DNA from: Actinomycetes bacterium
GTDB taxonomy: Bacteria; Actinomycetota; Thermoleophilia; RBG-16-64-13
Direction: 5' to 3'
Length of the DNA stretch: 64,000 nt
Assembly: GCA_024637035.1 (NCBI GenBank)
Contig: JAGXFW010000016.1
Location: 402,485 to 466,484, forward strand
The notes below the pieces were generated by a model. It did not search any database, was not told the DNA's origin, and saw only the letters and a program-made list of their open reading frames with translations. Each line of letters begins with the position of its first letter. The first letter of the stretch is position 1. A program made the position numbers and the translations under genes. Of the stretch, positions 10,210 through 19,107 are shown piece by piece.

Positions 10210-10899
10210 TCATTCACCCCGCAGAACCTGCCACAGTTCCCCCGATGCGACGCGTCTCGCCGCTTCGTACACTTCAGCAACGAATCCAGCCAGGCCGTCT
10301 ACACCCCCGTCGTTGGTGTACGCGAAGTCGGCCCCCGCGACACGCACCTGCTCCCCCGCCAACCTGGCGTCGAGGTAATCGAAGACCTCGGAACCGGCTC
10401 GGCTTGAGGCCCTCTCTCGGCGCACCGCTATCGGCGCCTCGACGGTCGCGACCAAGTCGAAGTGGCTCTGGAGACCTGACTCGAACAAGAGAGGCACCTC
10501 GCAGACGGTCACCTCGCCGGGGGGGCCGCCCCTGACGAAGTCTTCCACCACCATCGCCACCCGCGGATGCACCAGTGCTTCAAGCGCGAGAAGCTCCTTC
10601 TCCTTCCCCATGACCAGCCTGCCAAGGGCCGCGCGATCCACCGTTCCCTCGGGGCCGATCACCCCGGCACCGAACCGCGCGCGCAGTGCCATCACGATCT
10701 CCGCGCGCTCGTAGAGCCGGTGGACGACCGCGTCCGCAGAGACAGTCCTTGCGCCCAGGGAGCCGAACATCTCCAACGCGAGGCTCTTCCCCGAGGCCAC
10801 CCCGCCCGTGAGTGCAACGGCTGCGCGGCCATCCGGAATCGCCCGCCGTTCGGAAAGACGGTGCGCACTCGCTGGCATATATGTGCCGGTAGAACCCAT
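10210..10899 (-). CDS. coaE: Dephospho-CoA kinase
   Basis: Last step of CoA synthesis, phosphorylation of dephospho-CoA. P-loop GGVASGKS near residue 30, then the typical SADAVVHRLYERAE and EVPLLFESGL segments of the family. The start is uncertain: the frame opens at 10971, but the first 24 codons do not look coding. An ATG at 10899 (229 residues) or one at 10878 fits the usual length; an AGGAG sits too close to the first to decide. It lies between rpsA and the transglycosylase gene. Confidence 0.93.
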   Translation of the reverse strand: MGSTGTYMPASAHRLSERRAIPDGRAAVALTGGVASGKSLALEMFGSLGARTVSADAVVHRLYERAEIVMALRARFGAGVIGPEGTVDRAALGRLVMGKEKELLALEALVHPRVAMVVEDFVRGGPPGEVTVCEVPLLFESGLQSHFDLVATVEAPIAVRRERASSRAGSEVFDYLDARLAGEQVRVAGADFAYTNDGGVDGLAGFVAEVYEAARRVASGELWQVLRGE

Positions 10900-10992
10900 A
10901 CTCCTATTGTACAGCTCGGGTCGGCGGGAAAAGGGAATCGCCCAGGTCGTCGTGCCACGAGCGTGGCCCACAGATGCCTGCCGAGCGAAGAA

Positions 10993-11016
10993 AAGGGGCG
11001 CCCTCAGGCGCCCCTT
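10993..11016 (-). terminator. Rho-independent terminator after rpsA
   Basis: 10-bp perfect stem (AAGGGGCGCC / GGCGCCCCTT) with a 4-base loop. On the minus strand it is followed by a T-rich run. It lies 27 bases after the rpsA stop and before the coaE start, so it probably ends the rpsA transcript. Confidence 0.8.
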
Positions 11017-11043
11017 CGTGAATCACGATCTCAGCTGGAGATA

Positions 11044-12654
11044 CTAGCCTTCGAAAACCTCGTCAGACAGCCCGAGGCTGGTCGCATCGACCTCCGGCTC
11101 ACTCGCGACGACGACTTCTTCTTCGACCACAGCGGGGGTCTCAGGCTCGGTCTCTTCAGCGACTTCCGGCTCGGCGACAGTGGGGGCTTCACTTTCGCCC
11201 TCGGCGATCGCTTCCGGCTCGCCGGCGTCTGAGTCATCCGCTTCGACCGCTTCCGCCGCGCCTTCCTCAGCGGCTTCCTCGGCTACTACCTCGGCGGTTT
11301 CCTCAGCGGCATCCTCGGCGGGTTCCTCTGCGGCTTCCTCAGCGACTTCGGTATCCCCATCGGCTTCGCCCACGGAGGGTTCGCCCTGGGTGTCGTCCGC
11401 GGTCACCTCGGCCTCGACGGCGCCCTCTTCCACCACCGCACCCTCGACGGCACCCTCTTCGGCTGCGCCCTCTTCGGCGGCAGCGTCCTCAGCAGCCTCG
11501 AGCTCTTGGGCCATCGCATCCTCGTGGATGCGGTACTCCGGCTCGAGACGCTTCAGTGAGAGCGAGAGTCGGCGACGATCCGGGTCGATCTCGATGATCT
11601 TGACGTTCACTTCCATACCGTTGCGCAACACCTCGGAGGGATCCTCGACGTGATGCTGAGCGAGTTCCGAGATGTGTATCAGGCCCTCGACGCCCTCTTC
11701 GATCTCGACGAAAGCACCGAACGAGACGAGCTTGGTGACCTTGCCGTGAACGATCTCGTTCACCTGACGGTTCTCGAAGACTTCCTGCCACGGATCCTTC
11801 TGGGTCTGCTTGAGGCCCAGCGAGATACGCTGCCGGTCGCGGTCGATGTCGAGCACCTTCACGGTGACTTCTTGAGCGACCGTGAGCACCTCAGACGGGT
11901 GGTTCACGTGGCTCCAGGAGAGTTCGGAGATGTGGACCAGACCGTCGATGCCGTTCAGATCGACGAAGGCACCGAAGTCCACGATGTTCGAGATGGTGCC
12001 GGTGACGAAGTCGCCGACGTTCATGCGGTCGAGGATCTGCTCGCGGACCCCGCGACGCTCCTCCTCGAGTACGGCGCGGCGGCTGAGCACCACATTGTTG
12101 CGGAAACGGTTCAACTCGATGACCCGACAGATCAGCGTCTGGCCGAGGAACTCGTCCAGATCGGCCACTCGCCGGATGTCGACCAGCGAAGCGGGCAGGA
12201 AGCCACGCACGCCAAGGTCGATGATGAGCCCACCCTTGACCACTTCGATGACCGTGCCCTCGACGGGTGTGTGCTCTTCGGCAGCCTTCTCGATGCGTTG
12301 CCACGCACGCTCGAACCGGGCGCGCTTCTTGGACAGGATGAGCCGGCCATCGGCGTCTTCCTTCGTCAAGACCAGCGCGTCGATCACATCACCGACGGAC
12401 ACCTCGTCGCTCGGATCCACCGACTTCTTGATGGAGAGCTCGTTGACGGGCACGACCCCTTCACTCTTGTAGCCGATATCGACAAGGACCTCATCCTTGT
12501 CGACACGGACCACCGTGCCGGTCACTATGTCACCCTCCTCGAAGGTGACCATCGTGGCGTCGTAGTTGGGCACCATCACCCCATCGACCTCGATCATGAG
12601 GTCATGGCCGCCCATGAGGGTCTCGGGGCTGTCGTCGGTCAGTTGGTCAGGCAT
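11044..12654 (-). CDS. rpsA: 30S ribosomal protein S1
   Basis: 536 residues from the ATG at 12654 (MPDQLTDD). Four S1 RNA-binding domains are visible, starting near EGDIVTGTVVRVDKDEVLV, EGTVIEVVKGGLIIDLG, GTISNIVDFGAFVDLNG and GKVTKLVSFGAFVEIEEG, as in actinobacterial S1. The last 150 or so residues are a very acidic, Ala/Glu/Val-rich tail with imperfect EEAAEE repeats and almost no basic residues, longer than usual. An AGGAGG lies 12 bases before the chosen start. Stop codon TAG, notable for an essential gene in an organism that translates UAG. Confidence 0.96.
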   Translation of the reverse strand: MPDQLTDDSPETLMGGHDLMIEVDGVMVPNYDATMVTFEEGDIVTGTVVRVDKDEVLVDIGYKSEGVVPVNELSIKKSVDPSDEVSVGDVIDALVLTKEDADGRLILSKKRARFERAWQRIEKAAEEHTPVEGTVIEVVKGGLIIDLGVRGFLPASLVDIRRVADLDEFLGQTLICRVIELNRFRNNVVLSRRAVLEEERRGVREQILDRMNVGDFVTGTISNIVDFGAFVDLNGIDGLVHISELSWSHVNHPSEVLTVAQEVTVKVLDIDRDRQRISLGLKQTQKDPWQEVFENRQVNEIVHGKVTKLVSFGAFVEIEEGVEGLIHISELAQHHVEDPSEVLRNGMEVNVKIIEIDPDRRRLSLSLKRLEPEYRIHEDAMAQELEAAEDAAAEEGAAEEGAVEGAVVEEGAVEAEVTADDTQGEPSVGEADGDTEVAEEAAEEPAEDAAEETAEVVAEEAAEEGAAEAVEADDSDAGEPEAIAEGESEAPTVAEPEVAEETEPETPAVVEEEVVVASEPEVDATSLGLSDEVFEG

Positions 12655-12723
12655 CGTAGTTGTCTTCCTCCTCGCAGAAAAAAAGGCGCGCACTATTAGC
12701 CGCTTCGCGGTGCGCTAGCCGCT

Positions 12724-12751
12724 AGTATACCCAGGGGAAGGGCAATTGCAA
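12724..12751 (-). promoter_or_regulatory. Sigma70-type promoter of rpsA
   Basis: On the minus strand a -35 box TTGCAA (12746-12751) and a -10 box TATACT (12724-12729) are separated by 16 bases. The predicted start would give a leader of roughly 60 bases that includes a GC-rich hairpin and a T7 run before the ribosome binding site. Confidence 0.6.
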
Positions 12752-12806
12752 TAATGGGTGCGATACTGGCCGTCCCGGACACCTGCGGCTTTGGTGACTT
12801 CGCCGC

Positions 12807-15497
12807 CTACTTTGCCGAGAGCCAGTCCTCCCCCGCGCCGACGTCCACGACGAGCGGAGGGTCCATCGCGAAGGCGGCGACCATCTCTTCTACGGCGATC
12901 CGACTCACATCGTCGGCTTCGTCGCGACGGCACTCGAAGACCAGTTCGTCGTGCACCTGCAGCACAAGTCGGGCGTCGGCGGACTCCCGCGCGAGCCGCT
13001 CGCGACACCGGATCATCGCAACCTTGATGATATCCGCGGCCGTACCCTGGATGATCGAGTTCACCGCAAGGCGTTCGCCGAGTTGTTTCGTCTGATGGTC
13101 TCCGGAGCGAAGTTCCGGGATAGGCCGACGACGGCCCATAAGCGTGGACACGAACCCTTGCCTCGTGGCATCGACGATGGTGGCGTCGATGAAGGCGCGC
13201 ACCAGCGGTAACCGCTCGAAATAGCGCGCTATGTACGCCGCAGCCTCCTCGCGCGCGACGCCCAGCTGTTGCGCGAGGCCGAAGGGCGAGATGCCGTACA
13301 TGATGCCGAAGTTGACCGCCTTGGCCCAGCGGCGGCGTGTCTGTTCCGGCACCTGGGTATCACCTCCGAACACCTCCGCCGCCGTGCGCGCATGGATGTC
13401 CTCGCCGTGCCGAAACGACTCCAGCAGTGCCGGTTCGCGCGAGATGTGGGCCATGACCCGTAGCTCGATCTGCGAGTAGTCGGCCACGACCAGGACGTTT
13501 CCCGCCTCCGCCGTGAAGCACCCCCGGATCCGCGTGCCCAGGTCCGTCCTGATGGGGATGTTCTGCAGGTTGGGATCGCTCGACGAGAGGCGGCCGGTCG
13601 CGGCCACGGTCTGGTGGAAGGTCGTGTGAAGTCGGCCGGTTCCCGGGTCCACCGCGTTCGGCAGAGTCAACAGGTAGGTCGAGAGGAGCTTCGTCAGCTC
13701 ACGATACGTCTCGATGAGTCGGACGATGGGGTGCTGCCCGCGGAGCCCCTCCAGTGTGCGTGCGTCGGTCGAGTATCCCGTCTTGATCTTGCGCCCGCGC
13801 GGCAACCCGAGTCCATCGAAGAGCACCCGGGCCAACTGCTGTGGAGACCCCAGGTTGAACTCCTCCCCCGCTTCCCGGTGGATCTCGTCTTCGAGCCCAT
13901 CGAGTTGGTCCTCCACCTTGGCGGTGATCTCTCCAAGGCGGTAGCAGTCGAGATGGATGCCGGCGTTCTCCATGTCGATGAGCACACGCGTGAGGGGCAG
14001 CTCCACTTCCTGGAACAGATCCCACATGCCAGACTCCCGCAGCTCGCCCTCCTGCCGGTTCGCGAGTTCCAGGGCAGCCAGAGCCTCAGCGGCACCTCGG
14101 TCCACGCCTTCCGGCAGAGGCGCGAGACCCGCGTCGGCAAGGAGGTCGTCCAACCCGTACGAGCGCTTACCGGGAGACAGCAGATAGGCGGCCACCATGG
14201 TGTCGTGGCCGGCTTTGTCCAGAAGGGTGGTGAGCAGACGGTCGCTCTTGAGGTCGTGGCACACGGGTCGGCCACGGGCGAGAAGACCCTTCACGATACC
14301 GGCGACGGCTTCTGGATCGTCCAGCCTCCGCGCGAGCGGCCCGACCGCGGCACCGCTCTTGCTGGTCGATGTCTGCACGAACCACACCCGCGACGTCTTG
14401 GCGGGCGAGCCATCGCGCACACCCGACGAGACCCCCAGCGCCTGGGTCCAATCGACAGCCCGTTCGAGGCCGGCGGGGAGCACCGGGCTCGTCGCCAGCA
14501 AGGGAGACCCGGCCTCCGGCGGGTCGGCATCGGGGACCGACGCCTCTTCCAAGACAGACGCCGGCAGCCGAGCGAGCAACGATGTGAACTCGAAACGCCG
14601 GAACAGAGTCAAGAGTCTGTCCCGATCGGGAGCCTGCCTGAGCATCTCGGCCACACGCATGTCGACCGGGACCTCCCGATCGATCAAGGCCAACGTCTTC
14701 GACATGCGGGCGACATCCGCGTGCTCCGCGAGGAGTTCGCGACGCTTCGGACCCTTCACGCGGTCGATGCCCGCGAGCACACCTTCGAGCGAGCCGAACT
14801 CCTGCAGCAGGAGGGCCGCGGTCTTCTCTCCGATGCCCGGCACCCCGGGGATGTTGTCCGACGTGTCGCCTTTCAGCCCGATCAGGTCTGGGATGAGCAG
14901 CGGAGCCACACCGCATTTGTCGGTGACTCCCGCCGGATCGTACACCCGCACCTCGGAGATGCCCTTGGTGTTCGCCATCACCGAGACCCGGTCCGTGACC
15001 AATTGAAGAGCGTCGCGATCACCCGTGACGATGACCACCTCGCGACCCTCGGCGTCGCCCTGGCGGGCCAGGGTGCCGAGGATATCGTCGGCCTCATACC
15101 CAGGTGCGCTCAGATTGACGAAGCCGAACGCCTCCGCAAGTTCGTAGAGATGCGGCCACTGCTCACGCAGAAGGTCGGGCATGGGCTTGCGCTGGGCCTT
15201 GTACTCCTCGAACTCCTTGTGGCGGAAGGTCTTCTCGCGCGAATCCCACGCGACTATGACAGCGGAGGGCTCGAACTCCACGAGGACCTTGATCATCATC
15301 GAGCAGAAACCGTAGAGCGCGTTGGTGGGGAACCCCTCCGACGTGGCGATGGTGTCGGGCAACGCGAAGAAGGCGCGGTACGCGAGGTTGTTGCCGTCGA
15401 TGAGGAAGAGCGGTTTCCGATCCGTCACCGCGGGGGTGGGGTGCAGCGCCTCCGACTTGGGAGGTGAGGCGTGCTCTGGTGTGAGGTGGTCGTCCAC
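12807..15497 (-). CDS. polA: DNA polymerase I
   Basis: 896-residue family A polymerase. The N-terminal 5'-3' exonuclease domain starts at KPLFLIDGNNLAYRAFFAL and continues with GYEADDILGTLA and GLKGDTSDNIPGVPGIGEKT. The middle domain lacks the DxE motif of active 3'-5' proofreading (the region reads RVWFVQTSTS), so proofreading is probably lost. Polymerase motifs A (DYSQIELRVMAHIS), B (KAVNFGIMYGISPFG) and C (VHDELVFE) are intact. Translation starts at a GTG with a weak ribosome binding site; the first 25 residues are a non-conserved extension. Stop codon TAG. Confidence 0.97.
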   Translation of the reverse strand: MDDHLTPEHASPPKSEALHPTPAVTDRKPLFLIDGNNLAYRAFFALPDTIATSEGFPTNALYGFCSMMIKVLVEFEPSAVIVAWDSREKTFRHKEFEEYKAQRKPMPDLLREQWPHLYELAEAFGFVNLSAPGYEADDILGTLARQGDAEGREVVIVTGDRDALQLVTDRVSVMANTKGISEVRVYDPAGVTDKCGVAPLLIPDLIGLKGDTSDNIPGVPGIGEKTAALLLQEFGSLEGVLAGIDRVKGPKRRELLAEHADVARMSKTLALIDREVPVDMRVAEMLRQAPDRDRLLTLFRRFEFTSLLARLPASVLEEASVPDADPPEAGSPLLATSPVLPAGLERAVDWTQALGVSSGVRDGSPAKTSRVWFVQTSTSKSGAAVGPLARRLDDPEAVAGIVKGLLARGRPVCHDLKSDRLLTTLLDKAGHDTMVAAYLLSPGKRSYGLDDLLADAGLAPLPEGVDRGAAEALAALELANRQEGELRESGMWDLFQEVELPLTRVLIDMENAGIHLDCYRLGEITAKVEDQLDGLEDEIHREAGEEFNLGSPQQLARVLFDGLGLPRGRKIKTGYSTDARTLEGLRGQHPIVRLIETYRELTKLLSTYLLTLPNAVDPGTGRLHTTFHQTVAATGRLSSSDPNLQNIPIRTDLGTRIRGCFTAEAGNVLVVADYSQIELRVMAHISREPALLESFRHGEDIHARTAAEVFGGDTQVPEQTRRRWAKAVNFGIMYGISPFGLAQQLGVAREEAAAYIARYFERLPLVRAFIDATIVDATRQGFVSTLMGRRRPIPELRSGDHQTKQLGERLAVNSIIQGTAADIIKVAMIRCRERLARESADARLVLQVHDELVFECRRDEADDVSRIAVEEMVAAFAMDPPLVVDVGAGEDWLSAK

Positions 15498-15569
15498 CCC
15501 CAGATTGTATCCCCCCTGGCGCGGCGGCGCGGCGGCGGCGCCGGAACAGGGGCTCCTCCCGGGTTGGTG

Positions 15570-15606
15570 GAGCGCGACCGCCCGCCCCCCGGGGTCGGTC
15601 GCGCTC
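15570..15606. repeat. GC-rich inverted repeat upstream of polA
   Basis: Perfect 11-bp arms GAGCGCGACCG / CGGTCGCGCTC with a 15-base loop. No T tract on either side. It may end transcripts coming from the glutamate-synthase-like gene or act as a leader hairpin. Confidence 0.5.
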
Positions 15607-15616
15607 CGACTCGAGC

Positions 15617-15789
15617 CCTAGCAGGCTGTTGAAGAATGGACGCTTCGCCGCCAGGGCGCGATGGGCACGCGTGAGGCAAGGACGCAGGGAGCGCTCGTAG
15701 CAGCGCTACGTGCGCGACCGAGGACGCCGCATCGCGCCGTCCAGTGCGTTCTGGCGGCCAAGGCTTCGATCTTCAACAGCCTTCCTAGG
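15617..15789. repeat. Inverted-repeat element (MITE- or REP-like), about 173 bp
   Basis: The ends are inverted copies: AGGCTGTTGAAG (15623-15634) and CTTCAACAGCCT (15771-15782), extended outward by CCTAG-type bases and inward by GCCGCCAG / CTGGCGGC. The middle also folds back on itself (GCGCGATG...CATCGCGC and TAGCAGCGCTA). No coding frame that I believe lies inside. It abuts the stop codon of the next gene exactly. It looks like a dispersed non-autonomous element or a very strong RNA hairpin. Confidence 0.6.
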
Positions 15790-17367
15790 CTACACGCCCA
15801 GGATAGTGTCCACTTCAGCCGCGTCCAGATCCATGATGTAGGGGATGCCCGACACCGCGGATGCCTCTGGCGTCAAACACGTGAGATCGTCCCGCGTGAG
15901 GTGCCCGAGCGAGAACTTGCGCGAGCCGGCCATCAGCTGACGCAATCCTTGAGCGAGCCGTTGGGTATACCCGTACACGCCCACGGCGCCATCCGGCACC
16001 GGTCCGATGTCCGCGTACTCCTCGTTCAGCAGGAGGCTTGAAGCGAAGACGGCATCGCGCGTGTGACCGTGCTTCAACACGTGCTTGGGAAGATCGGCAT
16101 CGTCGATGTGCCGACCCACTGTCGCCCCGACCATCGCCGCTGTGAGCGGAGCGCGGGCCATGCCGACGAGACTCACGAATGGGGAGCCCATGGCGATGGC
16201 TTTGAACAGGTGGTCCTCAAGGGAGAATCCGCCGGCGATAGCTATGGGAGGTACGTATTCCCCGGCAGCGGCGAGACGCGCCGCGAACTGGTAGGTGAGG
16301 GAAGCCAGGTAGAACGTCGGGATCCCCCACTCGTTCATCATGCGCCACGGGCTCATGCCGGTGCCGCCACCGGCCCCGTCGACAGTAAGTAGATCGAGCT
16401 TCGTTTCGGAGGCGAACTTTATCGCACGAGCGAGGTCCGCCGGCCGATAGGCCCCCGTCTTCAGGAACACGTAGGAGGCACCGGCGTCTCGAAGCTGACC
16501 GACTCGCTCGTGGAAGCCGTCGCGGGTCACCATGCCCACTCTGCTGTGACGCTCGAACTCTTGGAATGCCCGGCCAAAACCCAACTCGGCCTCATGACCT
16601 ACGGGATCGGGCAGCACCAGGTAGCCACGTTCGCGCAGCATGCGGGCCTTCTCAAGATCGGTGATCTTGACCTCGCCGCCGATGTCCTTGGCGCCCTGCC
16701 CCCACTTCAACTCGACAGCCCGGATTCCCAACTCCTTCACCGCGTACTCCAACACCCCAAGCCGACTGTCTTCGACATTCTCCTGCACCACGATCGCTCC
16801 GCCACCGCGGGCGTACTTGCGGTAGAGGTCCACCCGCCTTCTCAACTCCGGCGCGTCTTCGATCCGGCTTCCCGAGCCATTGTTGATGACCGCTTCCTCG
16901 TCCATTCCGACGACGTTCTCACCGATCGTCAGCATGATCCCCGAGATAGCACAACCGATCGCAAGCCCCTCCCAGTGGCGACGGGCCACGTCGGTGGACC
17001 CGAGGCCGGGCACCACTATGGGCAGTTTCAGCCGGATCGCGCCATCGTGCCCCAGAGCGACCGAGAGGTCGACGTTGGAGAACACCGCCTCGTCTGAGTC
17101 GGCCGCGACACCATGCGCGCCCACGGCGGTGCCCATGATCGAGAGGTGGGAGTAGTCGACCGGGTAGTCCTTCTGCGCGGCCGAAGTCATGTGGCCGTAC
17201 GGTTGCGGGTAGAGCATCTCGGCCCCGCGAAGGGCCGACTGCCCGACCTCGCAATAGCCAGGGCAATCGTCTTGACATACAGCGCACAGCCCGCTTTGCG
17301 GGTTTACATCACTCAACCTCGAGCGTGTGCCCGTGGCACCCGACCTGTTGTTGTACGAAAGATTCAT
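15790..17367 (-). CDS. Stand-alone glutamate synthase-like FMN protein
   Basis: 525 residues from the ATG at 17367; an in-frame ATG 27 codons upstream is less likely. The N-terminus has a cysteine cluster CAVCQDDCPGYC (CX2CX3CX3C) that could hold an iron-sulfur cluster. The rest is a GltB-central TIM barrel binding FMN, with ELKWGQGAKDIGGEVK and LTVDGAGGGTGMSPW as in FMN-dependent glutamate synthases. The amidotransferase and GXGXG domains are absent, so it may be a ferredoxin- or thiol-linked relative with a different acceptor. It lies downstream of glnA in the same direction. Stop codon TAG. Confidence 0.8.
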   Translation of the reverse strand: MNLSYNNRSGATGTRSRLSDVNPQSGLCAVCQDDCPGYCEVGQSALRGAEMLYPQPYGHMTSAAQKDYPVDYSHLSIMGTAVGAHGVAADSDEAVFSNVDLSVALGHDGAIRLKLPIVVPGLGSTDVARRHWEGLAIGCAISGIMLTIGENVVGMDEEAVINNGSGSRIEDAPELRRRVDLYRKYARGGGAIVVQENVEDSRLGVLEYAVKELGIRAVELKWGQGAKDIGGEVKITDLEKARMLRERGYLVLPDPVGHEAELGFGRAFQEFERHSRVGMVTRDGFHERVGQLRDAGASYVFLKTGAYRPADLARAIKFASETKLDLLTVDGAGGGTGMSPWRMMNEWGIPTFYLASLTYQFAARLAAAGEYVPPIAIAGGFSLEDHLFKAIAMGSPFVSLVGMARAPLTAAMVGATVGRHIDDADLPKHVLKHGHTRDAVFASSLLLNEEYADIGPVPDGAVGVYGYTQRLAQGLRQLMAGSRKFSLGHLTRDDLTCLTPEASAVSGIPYIMDLDAAEVDTILGV

Positions 17368-17555
17368 GCTGCCCCCCGGCCTCGGATTGTATTGCGACCT
17401 GTCGCTCAGTCCTTCGGAGCGAAGCGAAGACAGCGGCTTCCAGGACATCGGGCCAAGGATATGTGTTCACGTGTAGTCGCCGCTTAGCCATTTGTATGGA
17501 CTTCCAGGTCGGACGATGCTCCATGTGTACACGCGTGTGGGCGGCGAATGTGAAC

Positions 17556-17586
17556 GGCGCGCCCGGGAAGTGATCCCGGGCGCGCC
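17556..17586 (-). terminator. Strong hairpin between glnA and the FMN protein gene
   Basis: Perfect 12-bp arms GGCGCGCCCGGG / CCCGGGCGCGCC with a 7-base loop, 70 bases after the glnA stop. No T run follows, so its termination strength is uncertain. The rest of 17368-17656 shows no gene. Confidence 0.55.
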
Positions 17587-17656
17587 ACTGGACGCTACTG
17601 CCGCGGCGGCTCTGGGTCGCCCGGCGGCGGGCCGGGCGCGGAGCCGCTGTTCGCTT

Positions 17657-18988
17657 CTAAAGTACGGCCAGGTACCTGTCCAACTCGTAGGGAGTGACGA
17701 TGGCCTTGTACTCGTCCCACTCCGCCTGCTTGTTGCGGATCAGATACTCGAAGACGTGGTCGCCGAGAGCCTCACGCATGAGCGAGGACCCCTTGAACTC
17801 CTGGATGGCCTCGTGCAGATCGACGGGAAGCGACGAGATGCCCGCGGCATCCCGCTCGCCTTCGGTCATCTCGTAGATGTTGTTGGTGGATTCCGGGGCG
17901 AGCTCGTAGCCCTCTTCGATGCCCTTCAGGCCGGCCGCCAGCATCACGGCGAAAGCGAGATACGGGTTGCAGGCGGGGTCGGGGTTGCGCATCTCGACCC
18001 GCGTGGCCGTTTCCTTGCCCGGCTTGTACATGGGCACCCGCACCATCGCCGAGCGGTTGCGCCGCGCCCAGCAGCAGTAGATGGGAGCTTCGTAGCCGGG
18101 AACCAGGCGCTTGTAGGAGTTCACCCACTGGTTGGTAACCAGACACATCTCACGCGCATGCTTCAGCAGCCCGGCGATGTACGACTTGCCCACAGCCGAG
18201 AGGTGGTACTCGTCGTCGGCGTCGAAGAAGGAGTTCCTCGGACCGGTGAACAGCGACTGATGGGTGTGCATGCCCGAGCCGTTCTCGCCGAAGATGGGTT
18301 TGGGCATGAACGTGGCGTACATACCGCGGGCCTGCGCGACCTCTTTGACAGTGAGGCGGTACGTCATCACCTGGTCGGCCATGACGAGAGCTTCCTTGTA
18401 GCGCAGGTCGATCTCGTGCTGCGACGGCGCCACTTCATGATGCGAGTACTCGACATCGATGCCAAGGTCCTGGAGCGCGAGGATGGTGTCGCGACGAAGG
18501 TCGGTGGCCACATCGAGGGGCGTCAGATCGAAGTAGCCGCCACGATCGAGCACCTCCGTGCCCTTGCTGTCCTTGAAGTAGAAGAACTCCAACTCCGGAC
18601 CCAGATACATCGTGTAACCCAAGTCCGACGCCTTCTTCAGAGTGCGCCGCAGGATATGTCGCGGGTCGCCGGGGAAGGGTGTTCCATCGGGCCGCTGGAT
18701 GTCGCAGAACATGCGGGCCGTGCCACCCGAACTGCGTCGCCAGGGCAATACGTTGAAGGTGGACGGATCAGGCATGGCGACCATGTCGGATTCCTGGATG
18801 CGCGTGAAGCCTTCAATGGACGATCCATCGAAACCCATGCCCTCTTCGAACGCCGATTCGAGTTCGGAGGGGGTCACCGCGAAGCTCTTAAGGATCCCGA
18901 GGACGTCGGTGAACCAGAAACGCACGAATTTGATGTCCTGATCCCGTACTACGCGGAGGACGTCGTCCTTCGTCATGCCGTTGCCCAT
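17657..18988 (-). CDS. glnA: Glutamine synthetase, type I (alpha-like, short form)
   Basis: 443 residues. Makes glutamine from glutamate and ammonia with ATP, as a cytoplasmic dodecamer. It shows GFDGSSIEGF at the N-terminus, the metal-binding EVAPSQHEIDLRY, the GSGMHTHQSL ATP loop, VPGYEAPIYCCWA and the RVEMRNPDP end motif. The short length suggests the GSI-alpha subgroup, which is usually controlled by feedback and not by adenylylation. The 120-base gap upstream separates it from the glutamate synthase genes, with which it would form the GS/GOGAT cycle. Stop codon TAG. Confidence 0.94.
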   Translation of the reverse strand: MGNGMTKDDVLRVVRDQDIKFVRFWFTDVLGILKSFAVTPSELESAFEEGMGFDGSSIEGFTRIQESDMVAMPDPSTFNVLPWRRSSGGTARMFCDIQRPDGTPFPGDPRHILRRTLKKASDLGYTMYLGPELEFFYFKDSKGTEVLDRGGYFDLTPLDVATDLRRDTILALQDLGIDVEYSHHEVAPSQHEIDLRYKEALVMADQVMTYRLTVKEVAQARGMYATFMPKPIFGENGSGMHTHQSLFTGPRNSFFDADDEYHLSAVGKSYIAGLLKHAREMCLVTNQWVNSYKRLVPGYEAPIYCCWARRNRSAMVRVPMYKPGKETATRVEMRNPDPACNPYLAFAVMLAAGLKGIEEGYELAPESTNNIYEMTEGERDAAGISSLPVDLHEAIQEFKGSSLMREALGDHVFEYLIRNKQAEWDEYKAIVTPYELDRYLAVL

Positions 18989-19107
18989 GAACTGACCTTC
19001 CTGGTGAGTCGTTGGTGGAACCTAGCTGTGAGAGTACCGGCCCTTGGCCATAGGAACAACACCATGGGGGCCAGCTTTGGACCCAAGTGTATTAGCCATT
19101 TGGACAA

